Assembly: GCA_009746045.1 (NCBI GenBank)
Contig: RPFO01000225.1
Location: 1,183,090 to 1,247,089, forward strand
Reading direction: 5' to 3'
Length of the DNA: 64,000 bases
From: Mesostigma viride
Lineage: Eukaryota > Streptophyta > Mesostigmatophyceae > Mesostigmatales > Mesostigmataceae
Shown here: positions 1 to 23,490 of the stretch, piece by piece
How the letters are laid out: each line of letters begins with the position of its first letter
How positions within the stretch are numbered: the stretch's first letter is position 1
The notes under the pieces: model-generated
Databases searched by the model: none
The model's input: the letters and a program-made list of their open reading frames with translations, nothing else
Told to the model about the DNA's origin: nothing
Translations under genes and position numbers: made by a program

Positions 1-340
1 GCGATCTACGTGCACAAGGCCGTGAGGAGGCAGGGTACTCCACCTCATCAAATCGGATGGGCGCCCGAAGGCACCTCGCTGGTTTGCAGACCTTGGCAAA
101 CAAGCATCCGTCCTGCCTATTTCTTCTTATGTTGCTCGGCTGTGTAGGTGATTGTGTGTTGCCTGTTGTGTGGGTGCTTTTGTCCTGCCTGACTATGGGG
201 GTTGGATTAGGAAAATGTCGGTTTGTTTAGGTGCTTGTGTGCTGCCAGGGAGCGTGTTGTCACTCCTCCACTGTGGCGTGCTAACTTTACTCCGCTGGCA
301 TGGCGTGTGCGGGTGGATGGGTGCCTACCTCCATCCGCAG
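1..340. other. Probable intron of PRP28, no exon recognised
   Basis: The conserved block that should precede YQNPHEA (a Trp/Asn/Asp-rich stretch in plant PRP28) is not found in any frame here. The acceptor used by the first visible exon is CCGCAG at 335-340. I see only pyrimidine- and GT-rich intron-like sequence. Confidence 0.5.
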
Positions 341-13238
<12,898 letters not shown>

Positions 13239-13751
13239 GCACACATCTATGGGGGCACAGCGAGTGGCCGCACATACGACAACCCGGCAGCGCCCCCGCT
13301 CATGGAAATGGGTGCTTGTACTTCCATTGTTGGTTGCATGCGCATTGCATGACAACGCCATGCACTCTTACAAGTTGTGCTCATCCAGGCACTCGTTGCA
13401 CCGGGCATTCAAGATGTTTACTACTCGACGGAGCTAGTTTGGTAGCGCTCTGCCCACAGCTGACATGGGTTGGAAACTTACTGGCGGCCATTTGTCAGTT
13501 CGCCCGCCACATGCCCAAGGGTAGGGTGGTTCATCATCGCCAGCGCAGTTGCAGCGTAGCATGGCTGCCTCCAGGTGTGGCTGGACCTCCAGTCCGTGCA
13601 CCAGCTGCAGATAAGTCCGGGCTGAGAGACACCAGCACAAAACACTGGGCTTAAAGTCATTGGATATAGATTCCTACTCAGGGGGTCCCAAGAACAACTG
13701 CATCATGCAGGTGTCAAAGCGCATTCTGTAAAGTCAATACCACTACCATCC
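13239..13751. other. PRP28 3' flank
   Basis: No gene seen. A TGTAA, the polyadenylation signal of many green algae, occurs at 13726 and could end the PRP28 transcript. This is only suggestive. Confidence 0.3.
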
Positions 13752-16700
13752 ATTAAAAAATTAAAATTAAATTATAACATGCCTCCGTGGGGAGGTCATG
13801 TAGCACATATTCCATGATGGATGGGGTGGAGGAAGCCGCGTGGTCGAACTATACTAACGCTAGGCTATCTAGAAAATCCTAACTACACTACTCATCAAAA
13901 CGCCTCCTCCGCTTGGGGGGAGGTGGCTTGCCCACAGGGTCGGGCGTGTGCGCCTTGACAATCTTCTTCCACCGCGTCTTGTCCTGCATGACAGTCCAAA
14001 GACGGGAGAGAGAGTGTATGCGGTGCTCAAACTGGGCTGGGACCACTAGGTCGTCCAGCAACATCTGAACGTAGTTGGTGACAGGTTTCCCTACCCTTTT
14101 GGGAATGTCCGCGGGGCCAGGCCAGGTCAGAATATGCCGCCCTGGCTGGCCAAGCCGCTGGGGGCCGGCCAGACCAAGGGTGGTGTCGACCTGGCTAGTG
14201 CGGGCAAGGTGTCCTACAAATGCTATCCTACGCTGCCTAATCTCGTCCGAAACACGAGGCATGCCATGATACAAAGACTCTGATGACGGACGCTCGGAAA
14301 AACCTACGTTAAGGACCTGCCGGAGCATCCTGTAAACTGTGCCGTCGAGCCGAGCTGCCAGTTTGGGTGGGAGGGTCCACGCCTCGGCGCCATACGTGAG
14401 CACCGTGAGGACGAGGACCTTGAAGAGCATGCGTTTGCGGTGCCCGTCCAGGCCCTTCGAGCGCCAGTAAGGTGTGAGCGAACGGAGCTTGGCCCAGGCG
14501 AGGGCGATGCGGGTGTCCACATCGTCGTCGGTGTCAGGAAGCCAGCTCCCCAACAGCTTGAAGCGGTCGCGGAACGGGACCTCCGTCCCGTCGAGCAGGC
14601 GCGGCAGCGGTGGTTTACTGGAGGCCCCTATCACCATCGCCTCAGTCTTGACACTAATCTCCAACCCCACCGCCCGCGCCTCCAGGCCCAGGCAGTCCAG
14701 CCAGGTCTGAATGTGCTCGGGGCTCTCGATGAGGGTGGTATCATCCGCATAAATCAGGTCGGCAAGGCGGTACCCCGGTCTAACCCCGCCGTGCTCTTTC
14801 ACGTTAAGGATGTCCAAGCCTGGCTCGAACCCCTTAAGAGCAGTAAAGCGCGCACGTGCCCGGCGCATGACGTGATCCACGACAATAATGAACAGGTATG
14901 GGGACAGGACACAACCTTGCCACACCCCGTGGTGAAGGGGGAATGGTGGAGTGGTGCCCTCCGCAGTCCGCACTACTGCCTGTGAGCCCTCATACAGTCG
15001 GCGAATGGCAGCAATAAACGCAGGTGGTACCCGATCCAGAGCTAGGATGGCCCAAAGAGCCTCCCAGAGAACCGTGTCAAAGGCCTTGATATAGTCAACA
15101 AAAATGAAGACCAGCGGCAAACTGTCAGGGGGAAGTCGACGCACCTCCTCCATCAACCGGCGCGCGACAAACACAGCCATGACAGTGTTACGACCACTAC
15201 GGAAACCCATCTGAGACTCACCCAGGTGTGGGTCCAGCGCGGCGCGGAGCCTGTGCAGCATCATGCGCATGAAGACCTTCAGCGCGGCGCTCTGGAGGCA
15301 GACACCCCGGTAGTTGCCGGGGTCAGCAGCAGAGCCCTTCTTGTACAGCATGACGCGGATGGCCGTCTGCCACTCAGCAGGCGGAGGCTCGTCAGAGAGC
15401 AGGACACGGTTGCAGAACGCCAGCAGAAGATCCCTAACCGCCAGATCAGGGGTCTTCAGCAGCTCAGCAGAAAGGTGGTCGGCACCGACCGCTGCATCGT
15501 ACCGCAGGCGAGCAAGGGCGCCGTCCAATTCCTCCAAAGTGAAGGGGGGACAACGTCGTCAGTGGCAAGGCGGCCCTCCTGCAAGGCGGGGACTTGGTAG
15601 TCCGCGGCCGAGGAGGGGGGCGCCGGTGGCGGCGGGGGTCCGGCGACCCCGAGGCGGGCGGCCGTCTCGGGGTGCAGCGGCGGGGGGGGGCGCGAGCCCC
15701 ACCGGTCAAGGAAACATTGTGGGCCAACCAGCGGTCAAGGCTTACCGGCGCCGTGCCGTCCCCCGTATGCTCCACCGGGGTGCGCTGCCGCCGGCCGCCG
15801 AGCCGGTCGAGGTGGTACCACATGTCCTTGCCCTGGTTGCGGGCCTGGCAGGCCTTGGCATCCGCGATGCACTGGGCCGCCTCCGCGTCCTGAGCGTGCG
15901 CGTAGGCCTCCACAAGGGCGGCCTTGAGCGATGGTTTCTGCAGCGGGTCCCGGTTACGCTTGAGGCGGTGCCGGGCGGCCAAGACCTTGGGGTCCTGGCG
16001 GTAGAGCGGGCCGGGGCGGCGGCGGGGCATGACCGGCAGGTGCCGGGCCGCCAGCAACGGGGCACGGGCCGCAAAGCCCGCAAAAACGGCTGCGTTGGGG
16101 GCACCATTGTCCAGCTTGTCGACGTCCGCCCGGGCGTCCAGTGCCGACAGGTACTTCCGTCGGCACCAGTTCCGCTCGTGCTCGGCGTCCGTCCAGTCCT
16201 CAGGATCTCCCTTGACCGGACGTAGAGCAGACCAGTCAGGGCGGACCACTGTGGCGCGGCGCGTGGGGACGTGGAACCGGAGCCGAAGGGTCGCGCGCAC
16301 CAACCGGTGATCAGAGCACACCGTGGGCGTGTCAAACACTCGGGCGTCCAGAACCGAGGTACACCTGGGCTGCCGTACCACCACATAGTCCAGACAGGCC
16401 TGACGGCCGTTAGGGCCACGAAAAGTGACCAAGTCCTGTGAGGGACGTTGGAATTGACAGTTGACAGCAACCATCCCGCTATCCCGCAAAAAGGCAGAGA
16501 AAAGGGGAGTATTGGCGTTAGCTTCCGTGTCAGCAGGCGCAAAGCGACTGCCAGCAGTGCCCACGGGGAGCGTGGCATTGGCGTCGAGCAGCATAACCAA
16601 AAAGTGGCGGGCCGGAGTGACCCTCTCAAGGTCATGCAAAGATTCGAAGAACTCCTCACGGGCCGAATCAGGTAGACCACTGTGGGGTGCGTAGCCCACC

Positions 16701-17395
16701 CCCACCGTGAGGTGGTGTTTAGACCGCCCCTCGACAGAGGTGAAATGTGCTACCATAAGGCGTGGGGTTAGAAACTTAAGCGTGCTGAGGCTAGCAACTG
16801 CCAGCGGCGAACACAAAAGACCAACACCACCTTGGCCAGACGTACCGCTGCCAGCGAAGTAAAACCGCCAGCCACCCGCCAAGCGAGCAGTGCTCACCAG
16901 GCCAAGTGGCACCGTGCGGCGGTGTTCCTGGACGCCTAATATAGATACACGATGCTCAATGCAAAATGCGACTAGCTCCTCGATCCGGCAGCTATGGTCG
17001 TCATCTAGCAATGTGCGGGTGTTAAAAGTGGCAAGGGCCAAGGATGCCTGCTGGCCCACCAGGGGAGAACGACGATGGGTGATGGGGGTGGGTGCGGCGG
17101 GGAATGGAGGTGGGGGTGGAACGGAGGGGGGAAGGGAAGCGGTGGAAATAGTGCTTTTCATCGCATTTATTTTGTCCTGCAGGCGTAGGATGCGAGCCTG
17201 CCGCCTGCTCTGGGTATTCGGGGATGCTTGCGCAACGCAGAGGCGTAGGAAATCTAGCATGCGTTGGGTGTTGCACCATCCATTGAGTTGCAATATATCG
17301 ATGAGATAACTGTGTATGTATTGATTTAGTAATAAACTATCACGTATAGACTGTGTCACGTGGGTACCAATTATAAAGGAACCTTCAACCCTGTA
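13752..17395 (-). mobile_element. LINE retrotransposon, family 1, almost full length
   Basis: Non-LTR element on the minus strand. Its sense 3' end is a short UTR with hairpin CCTCCCCACGGAGG (13784-13797) followed by an AT-rich (TTTAA)-like tail (13752-13780). It encodes an AP endonuclease and a reverse transcriptase. Further 3' fragments lie at 22745-23490, 42180-42470 and 42470-43470. Endonuclease sequence and single-ORF layout suggest an RTE-like clade, but I cannot assign it firmly. The 5' end near 17395 is approximate. Confidence 0.9.
13888..17359 (-). pseudogene. LINE endonuclease-reverse transcriptase, two frameshifts
   Basis: First frame (17359 down to about 15690): proline-rich leader, then an exonuclease/endonuclease/phosphatase fold with ATFNTRTL, catalytic Glu in ILGVQEHRR, LDANATL and the SDH motif in VCSDHRLV. 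Second frame (about 15540 to 13888): reverse transcriptase with NYRGVCL, FVDYIKAFDTV (motif A Asp), HGVWQGCVLSPYLF, YADDTTLI (motif C) and a basic C-terminus RRRRFDE. The two are joined if one C is added to each of two C-runs (15682-15690, then 15544-15549). The intervening protein then reads on through a Pro-rich linker to TLEELDGALARL. So the original was one polyprotein of roughly 1150 residues. Whether the two breaks are mutations or consensus errors is open. Confidence 0.85.
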
Positions 17396-17505
17396 GTCAG
17401 ATGACGATCAAGTCTGATTTTAGTAGTTAGGATTTTCTTGACTAGCTCAGAGTTTTAGTTAGGTTTCGCGGCTTCGCTCACCCCCATCCATTAAATTAAA
17501 TTAAC
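17396..17505 (+). mobile_element. LINE family 1 3'-UTR fragment
   Basis: The AGTTAGGTTTCGCGGCTTCG segment is the reverse complement of the UTR at 22820-22880. It lies in the opposite orientation to the main LINE and ends in TTAAATTAAATTAA, where the next element is inserted. Confidence 0.55.
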
Positions 17506-18242
17506 CACAGGTCGGACAAATATAAATGATATTTGGCCGTATTTGCGCATTTGATTTATAAATGTTGCATATTTAGTCCACTAAATTAATCCAACGGTGA
17601 ACCCCGTTCGGCAACAAATATTTAGATTAATCCAACGGTGAAACCGGCTTTGACCAAAATATTTAGATTAATCCAACGGCGAAAAAGTTTTCACCAAAAT
17701 ATTTAGATTAATCCAACGGCGAAATCGGCCTTGACCAAAAAATCTAAATTAATCCAACGGTGAAGCCGGCTTTGACCAAAATATCTAAATTAATCCAACG
17801 GTGAAACCGGCTTTGAATATTTAAATTAATCTAAATGAATATTTAAATACTCGTGCCGCCAGGGCCTTTAACTTTAACATCTGAAGTTGAACATGTCGGA
17901 CAAATATAAATGATATTTGGCCGTATTTGCGCATTTGATTTATAAATTTCGGCAAAAAATATTTGGATTAATCCAACGGCGAAAAAGTTTTCACCAAAAT
18001 ATTTAGATTAATCCAACGACGAAACCGGCTTTGACCAAAATATTTAGATTAATCCAACGGCGAAAAAGTTTTCACCAAAATATTTAGATTAATCCAACGG
18101 CGAAACCGGCCTTGACCAAAAAATCTAAATTAATCCAACGGTGAAACCGGCCTTGACCAAAATATTTAGATTAATCCAACGGCGACCGGTAAGCAGCCAA
18201 AAGTATTTGAATCATATTTTATTTGTATTTGTCCGACCTGTG
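17506..18242. mobile_element. 737-bp non-autonomous DNA transposon with 17-bp TIRs
   Basis: Ends are perfect inverted repeats CACAGGTCGGACAAATA. Flanks AAATTAAC and AAATTAAA give a possible 7-8 bp target duplication in a LINE AT tail. The interior is AT-rich and built of about 11 imperfect ~43-bp units around TTAGATTAATCCAACGGCGA alternating with CCGGCTTTGACCAAAATA. The left-end segment (TCGGACAAATATAAATGATA) recurs internally at 17895, so the element looks like two tandem partial copies. No ORF. Confidence 0.8.
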
Positions 18243-18400
18243 AAATTAAATTATAACATGCCTCCGTTGGGAGATCATGTAGCACATATTCCTTGATGGA
18301 TGGGTGGGGTGGAAGGAGCCCCATCCATCACGCAAGGGAATACATGCTACATGATCTCCCCACAGAGTCATGTTATAGTTTCATTTTTAATCTCCTCGAT
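18243..18400. mobile_element. Two LINE family 1 3' tails, tail-out inverted pair
   Basis: The minus-sense tail (18243-18300, CCTCCGTTGGGAGATCATG) abuts a plus-sense tail (18300-18400, CATGATCTCCCCACAGAGTC). Each keeps the terminal hairpin and AT tail. Both are severely 5'-truncated. Confidence 0.65.
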
Positions 18401-18404
18401 CCAT

Positions 18405-18990
18405 CTCTCTAGGTGGAGGAATGCCATAACCTCCACCTGCGGACTTCCACCCAGGGCTGCATTCTACCAATGGGCCGCGGGGCCCGTGGCCGGGAGAAAA
18501 CAGGAGCATGCCGGCCCACAGGAAGGTGCATATGTATCGCAGACGGCAGCCCATGCATTTCTCCTTGTCTATTGATCATGCGGGCGCGGAGTACAGATAA
18601 TGCCAGAAGCCCTGCATCGATCGATATCCTCAAGCAATTGTGTCACATAGGCCCGGGTCGTGCCGCGTCGGTGCGGGGCGCGCACAATTTGCCAGTGCAT
18701 GGGTTGCGACGGGGCAAAAGGACCCTGCCATGGGAGGAGCGGGGTCTACCTGGAACTGGCCAGTCCTAAGCCCGCCCGCAGGGCCCACATCATGGGTATT
18801 CACCTCATCACCTGGTCTGTGCGGGCAAGATGGCCGGCAAAGAGGAGGCGGCGGTGTCGGATGGTATGGGTGACAAGAGGGAGCTCACAGTATAGCTCTA
18901 GCTCGGCCCGGGTGCGGCGCTCTTGGTAGCGGATGCCAAGGATGTGACGTGAGCATTCGAGTGACTGTGCCGTCAAGCTGTCCATGGACT
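18405..18990 (-). mobile_element. LINE family 2 fragment, end of reverse transcriptase
   Basis: The minus frame 18985-18800 reads SLTAQSLECSRHILGIRYQE and RRLLFAGHLARTDQ, the C-terminal region of a LINE RT. 18405-18790 is homologous to 53440-53850 and 20770-20960, which carry the rest of the ORF end. Several stops and small indels mark it as dead. Confidence 0.75.
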
Positions 18991-19017
18991 AAGTCAGTCC
19001 ATGGAATACGTGCATGC

Positions 19018-19062
19018 TACAAGCCCATCCAACGGAGTCATGTTATAATTTATTACGCTTAT
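19018..19062 (+). mobile_element. Isolated retroelement 3' tail
   Basis: CATCCAACGGAGTCATGTTATAATTTATTA is the terminal hairpin arm plus AT tail seen at the family 1 LINE ends. Only about 45 bp remain. Confidence 0.45.
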
Positions 19063-19142
19063 AGTGACTCGATGACATAGATCGTGCATGGGGCCGGAAA
19101 CATCTTGTTTGATCAGGGCGTGTGTTAATTTCATGCAATGTA

Positions 19143-19420
19143 TGCTGATTTGGCATGCCGCAAAGGTGAAAACCATTTGCGTTCAGTGCCGTTCCGCGGA
19201 AAACGCGATCTGCAAATGAATCCAGGCCGGAATCGAACTGGGGACCTCTCGCACCGATTTTTGCTGACTATAGGACGGACGTCTCCGGATCCTAAGGCAT
19301 CGCCAACTGACACGTACAGTCATCCGCAAAAGTTCTCCTTTCCGGGGAGTGATGCAAGCCTGTCGGATTTGGTACTAGATCAATCATTCGAGATCTGTGT
19401 GTGTAGGAGTACTACACACG
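19143..19420 (-). mobile_element. tRNA-like short retroposon, copy 1
   Basis: About 280 bp, roughly 90% identical to 23147-23425. The minus strand carries a pol III B-box-like GTTCGATTCCG and an A-box-like TATAGTCAGCA about 35 bp upstream, as in a tRNA-derived SINE. It also has a short palindrome (GCAAAGGTG...). It has no ORF, and I see no clear target duplication at this copy. Confidence 0.65.
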
Positions 19421-19640
19421 TGTCCACTCGAGACTTATTCAGTCTCGAAACGTGAGACGGGCTGAATGCGGCTGGAATGTATGCCCAATAATCACTTCCC
19501 ACATGGTCATGCCGATCGATGTGGTCACGCACATCTCGCCAACCGGCGCTGTGCAATGCTGCCTTGACTAAGTTGTAGTACAGGAGTGCCACCAAGGATC
19601 ATCTGTACTAAGTACGTAAGTACGGTAAGTACTTGCGTGT
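19421..19640. other. Intergenic, no feature recognised
   Basis: AT/GC-mixed unique sequence. Only a short LINE family 2 tail (AGTACTTGCGTGTCATGCGC, 19628-19650) is recognisable at the right end. Confidence 0.4.
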
Positions 19641-20098
19641 CATGCGCATGGGTATTAATTAATTAATTAATTAATTAAAATCATAGCTCCGTGGGGAGCA
19701 TATGTAACACATAGCCCTGAGAAAGGGGCATCTATGGGTTTGTAATACAATCAGGGCGACAACCTGCAGGTGTAGGATGTACAACTATCACCTGCTCTGG
19801 GTGCACAAGGTGCACCTGCACCGCGATGATGGTTCGTGCCTCCTAAACAAGCACAAGCACACAAGGCGGCTTGAGGAGAGGGCCTAGAAGGCCTGCATGA
19901 CATATGGGGTGGAAGGTATGTGGCTAGGCTTTAGCCTTTTTTTTAGCTAGCTAGCGCGCCCGAATGCAGCTGTGGCATGCCTTTGGCATGAAGGAGACTG
20001 GGGGTCTCTGCCCTTTCTCCTGTTGTGCACACACAGGGATTAAAAGCACTTCGGTGCTCCGTGACTCCCCAACGGGAGCACGAGTTTAATTAATTAAT
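19640..20098. mobile_element. Head-to-head pair of SINE-like retroelement ends
   Basis: The left half (19650-19830) is minus sense: an (ATTA)n tail, hairpin GCTCCGTGGGGAGC, then a body that is the reverse complement of 44255-44410. The right half (about 19960-20098) is plus sense: body, hairpin CTCCCCAACGGGAG, then a (TTAA)n tail, matching 42000-42065. Neither encodes a protein. Confidence 0.6.
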
Positions 20099-20274
20099 TA
20101 ATGTGGCTAGGCTATAGCTGGTGTACACATGGCATCTCAGCAGAGAGTAACTCCCTGCATGGGCAAAGCATGACTCGAAATTGCTACGGCTATTGCAAGG
20201 GCTGGTGTGGGCCCATCACGTAGGCATATACATGGCCACATAGCTAAGCTTTCTAGTCTACACTACTGCTACAT

Positions 20275-20760
20275 TCCCTAGGCTGGGGTGGCTGGGGTGG
20301 CTGGGGTGGCTGGGGTGGCTGGGGTGGCTGGGGTGGCTGGGGTGGCTGGGGTGGCTGGGGCGGCAGGGGTCGCCTGCCAGGGCTTGTGGGCGACGTAGAT
20401 GTCCGCCCCCTTCCAGTAGACCGGCTTCTGCCCCGCCGTGTGCCGGAGCTGGAGGTAGGTCGGCCATAGCTCCCGTCGCTGTTGTCAGTGCTGCGTCAAG
20501 GTCAAGTCGTCGTCCAGCGTGTAGGAGGTCCCCCCAAGCCGCTTGCGACACTTGAGGAACTCCATCGTATCCGCCATGGTGTCAAAGGTGAGGAGCAAGG
20601 GGGAGGGGCCGGCCTTACGCGTAAGGCCGGGGGGAAGGCGGGTCACCCCCCGCGGCTTGCCCTTACCAGTGAGAGCCACGGGGACAAGGATTTTGTTCTC
20701 AAACGCCAGGGCAAGGGTCTCGGATCGAGGTCTCGTCCTGCAGCGGGTCGAAGGCACTGC
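20275..20760 (-). pseudogene. LINE ORF1 C-terminal fragment
   Basis: The minus frame contains SETLALAFENKILVPVALTG, then GTSYTLDDDLTLTQ, and, after a frame change, ELWPTYLQLR, GQKPVYWKGADIY and HKPWQA. This is the C-terminal pattern of LINE ORF1 proteins (DDDLT, R-x-LWP, WKG). Related copies: 21165-22640 and 54100-54250. Truncated and frameshifted. Confidence 0.6.
20278..20363 (+). repeat. (CTGGGGTGG)n minisatellite, about nine units
   Basis: 9-bp units directly at the end of the LINE ORF1 fragment. On the minus strand they read as a Pro-Ala-Thr-type tripeptide repeat (PATPATP), extending that ORF. Confidence 0.9.
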
Positions 20761-20764
20761 TTGA

Positions 20765-21165
20765 AGACGCAGGGCTTCTGGGACTATCCGTACTCCGCGC
20801 CCGCATGATTGACAAGGAGAAATGGGCTGCCATCTGCGATAAGCACCTTCCCGAGGGGTATGCTCCTGTTTTCTCCCCACGGGCCCCGCGGCCCGTTGCT
20901 AGCCAGGGTAGAAGTCCGCAGGTGGAGGTTATTGGTCCTGAGGATAGCCGCTACACTACCGCCTCGTCTGCCATTACAGTAGAGGACAGCTCGGATGAGG
21001 ATTACATCCCCATCTAGTGCTTAACGGTACTGGGGGATGATGCAGACGATATATTTGTTTAAACTTTTGTGTAATTATTTTTCTAATGAGATTAGCATAG
21101 TACTCCGTGGCATGCCTTTGCGCATGACACGCAAGTACTTACTTACTTACTTACTTACTGCGCCT
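20765..21165 (+). mobile_element. LINE family 2 3' end
   Basis: ORF 20805-21017 starts MIDKEKWAAICDKHLP and ends SSDEDYIPI. It is followed by a 3' UTR and a (CTTA)n tail at 21140-21165. Near-identical to 53660-54030, and to 12715-12895 inverted. It lies back to back with the ORF1 fragment of 20275-20760, on the opposite strand. Confidence 0.75.
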
Positions 21166-22640
21166 GCCAGGGCTTGTGGTCGACGCGTGTATGACCATCC
21201 CCGGCCCCTCCAGCTAGTAGTACACCGGTTTCCGCCCCCTGCGCTCTGCCGGAGCTGGAGGTAGGTCGGCCATAGCTCCCGTCGCTGCTGTTGCTGTGCC
21301 AGGGTCAAGTTGTCCTCCAGCGTGTAGGAAGTACCGGTCCTCGAGAGCTTCTAATTGCGGCATTTAAGAAATTATTAACAACAGCTTATCCGCCATGTAG
21401 TTACTTAAAGGTGAGGAGCACGGGGGCCGGCCGCCAGCCTTACCCCGCGCGCGGGGAAGGCGGACAGCAGCTCCATCCTGATCGAGCTCACCAGTACGTG
21501 ATCGAGTTGGCATGGGGGTAAGAATGTCGCGCGCTTAAACGCTATGGCAAGAGACTCCGAGGTCTCACCTGCCGGCTGGTCGAAGTGCTTGACGATGACA
21601 TTGTGGCTGCGCTTGGTGATGTCGGCCTCCTCGCGGAGGTCGAGCGTTTGTTGCTTGAGCTGTTCCGCGATGGTGGAGGCGGTGGAGGTGGTGTGGTGCT
21701 GAACAGCTGATGTCGATCTGCCCAGGTCTGGGGGCCGGAGCATCGCCCGCAGGGCCAGCTAGCGGGGGGCGGCTTGGCGGCAATGTCCTTGACCGCCCGG
21801 CCTGGGCGATGAGGCCTGCGGTGTTTTGCAGGCACTCAATGGCGATGACGTGGTCGTGGAGGCGCTTAATTGTCGATGTCGAGGAGAGGCGGAGGCGAGG
21901 AGGGTGGAGGTGGAGGTGTCAGACGGTGGTGGAATTACTGAGGTGAGGGAGCTCAGCAGCCAGCGTGCTGCCCATTGCTGCCACATCTGCATGCAGCAAG
22001 GGTTTTCACGTGCTGCTCGAGGGCTTCCTGAAGGATGGAGCGGTATGTAGGTGGCTGCGGAAATGGCAGGAGCCCAGATCTCGCGCCTTTCAATATGCTC
22101 GATCTGCTATATAGAGCTAGAGCATGAGAAGTGAGCAGAGGATGAGGTGCTGAAGGCGGGGGCGTGGTTGGGGATGGTCCGCCACATAGGTGAGGGGACA
22201 CCATGTGCCGTCTGGAGGCGGTTGATGCTGTGGAAATGGAGGCACAGCTGTCGTAAAGCGAGGCGTAGTTCCCGTCAAAGATGCAGGGTGTGGCACTTGC
22301 CGGGGCCATGTTGGTGCAGTTGTGGTCGACGACTTTGAAGGATGTCAGCCGAACTTGCAGTTCTGTTGGGCGCGATTCTGCTGGGCGGTTGCGTTTGGGA
22401 TCAGGCGAGGACGAGGGCGATCGAGGCCGCAGGAGCCGAGTGCACTACAAACGCTTGAGTAGTGTAACCGCTGCTTGGTAGGCCGGGCGGAGCTACAGCC
22501 GGAGCTGCAGGCGAATTCTCTTGGCTCATGCAGCGCCGGCAGCCGCCAGGCTGCGTTGCGTAGTCGAGCGCCTCTTGCTCTCCATAATATTGCGTTTTAG
22601 CTTCCGGAAAATACATCAGCGTGTGCGTCTTAGAAAGTCG
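21166..22640 (-). pseudogene. LINE ORF1 copy, longer and degenerate
   Basis: Minus-strand pieces in shifting frames: N-terminal MYFPEAKTQYYGEQ (22616 down), a Pro/Ser-rich middle (MAPASATPCIFDGNY, 22309 down), a coiled-coil-like segment (AEQLKQQTLDLREEADITK, about 21700-21650), then FKRATFLPP and the decayed C-terminal block homologous to 20500-20700. It resembles an ORF1 chaperone-type protein (coiled coil followed by a nucleic-acid-binding domain) with many indels. Confidence 0.5.
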
Positions 22641-22744
22641 AAGCGATTGTGATATTCACGGCCAAATTTGGTGCCCAAACGTGAAAGTTATGAGCGCCGC
22701 CGTCAGCCATGGCTACCTCGTGGCTATTATGTGTATACTACTAT

Positions 22745-23490
22745 TAAATTAAATTAAATTAAATTAAAGCAGTATAAAATGACTCCGTTGGGAGATCATG
22801 TAGCACGTATTCCCTTGCTGGATGGATGAAGGTGGGCGAAGCCGCGAAACCGAACTAAGCTAACATACACTAAGCTAACTCTAAGCTTATCTAGAAAAAC
22901 CTAACTACTCTACTCAGCAAAGCGCCCCTTCCTTCTCGGGGAAGGGTGTAGTGGTACGCGCATATCATCACAGGTAAAGCTAGGATGCTGAGGACAAGTG
23001 CGTTAATTGAACAGAACGCTCAAGTTTGCGCCGCAGGATGTCCTGCAAATGCTATTCTACGATGTCTAATCTCGTCGGAAATGCAAGGCATACCTTTGCC
23101 TACCCAAAGACTCGAGTGACCGGTGCATGGGTGGAATACCCTATACTCTGATCAGACACTCCGCAAAGGTGAAAACCTTTGCGTTCAGTGCCGGGCCGCG
23201 GAAAACGCGGAAAACGCGATCTGCAAATGAATCCGACCGGAATCGAACTGGGGACCTCTCGCACCAATTTTGCTGACTATAGGACGGACGTCTCCGGTTA
23301 CCATGGCATCGCCAACTTACACCTACAGTCATCCGCAAAAGTTCTCCTGTCCGGGGAGTGATGCAAGCCTTTCGGATTTGGTACTAGATAAATCACTCGA
23401 GATCTGTGTGTAGGAGTACATTCAAACCCTATACATTCAAAAGCCTGCCGAAGCATCCAGGTAACCGTGCCATTCCTAGCCGCGTGCTCA
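22745..23490 (-). mobile_element. LINE family 1 fragment carrying a nested retroposon
   Basis: AT tail (22745-22768), hairpin GACTCCGTTGGGAG, UTR and decayed RT C-terminus (22920-23137 and 23435-23490) align with 13752-14340 of the main LINE. The RT region is split by the element at 23147-23425. Confidence 0.75.
23147..23425 (-). mobile_element. tRNA-like short retroposon, copy 2, with target duplication
   Basis: 279 bp flanked by a perfect 9-bp direct repeat ACCCTATAC (23138-23146 and 23426-23434) inside the RT remnant of a LINE. It contains the same B-box-like GTTCGATTCCG (minus strand) and A-box-like segment as copy 1. There are no terminal inverted repeats, so a SINE-type retroposon is likelier than a MITE. 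The tRNA-like part is internal rather than at the 5' end, which is odd for a SINE. Confidence 0.75.

Noticed and set aside
1-34. Upstream PRP28 exon AIYVHKAVRRQ
   Set aside because: No match to the PRP28 N-terminal region, and the phase does not fit exon 341-419.
19190-19290. tRNA gene on the minus strand
   Set aside because: Has B-box-like and A-box-like sequence, but no acceptor stem or anticodon arm folds; the whole 280-bp unit is a dispersed repeat.
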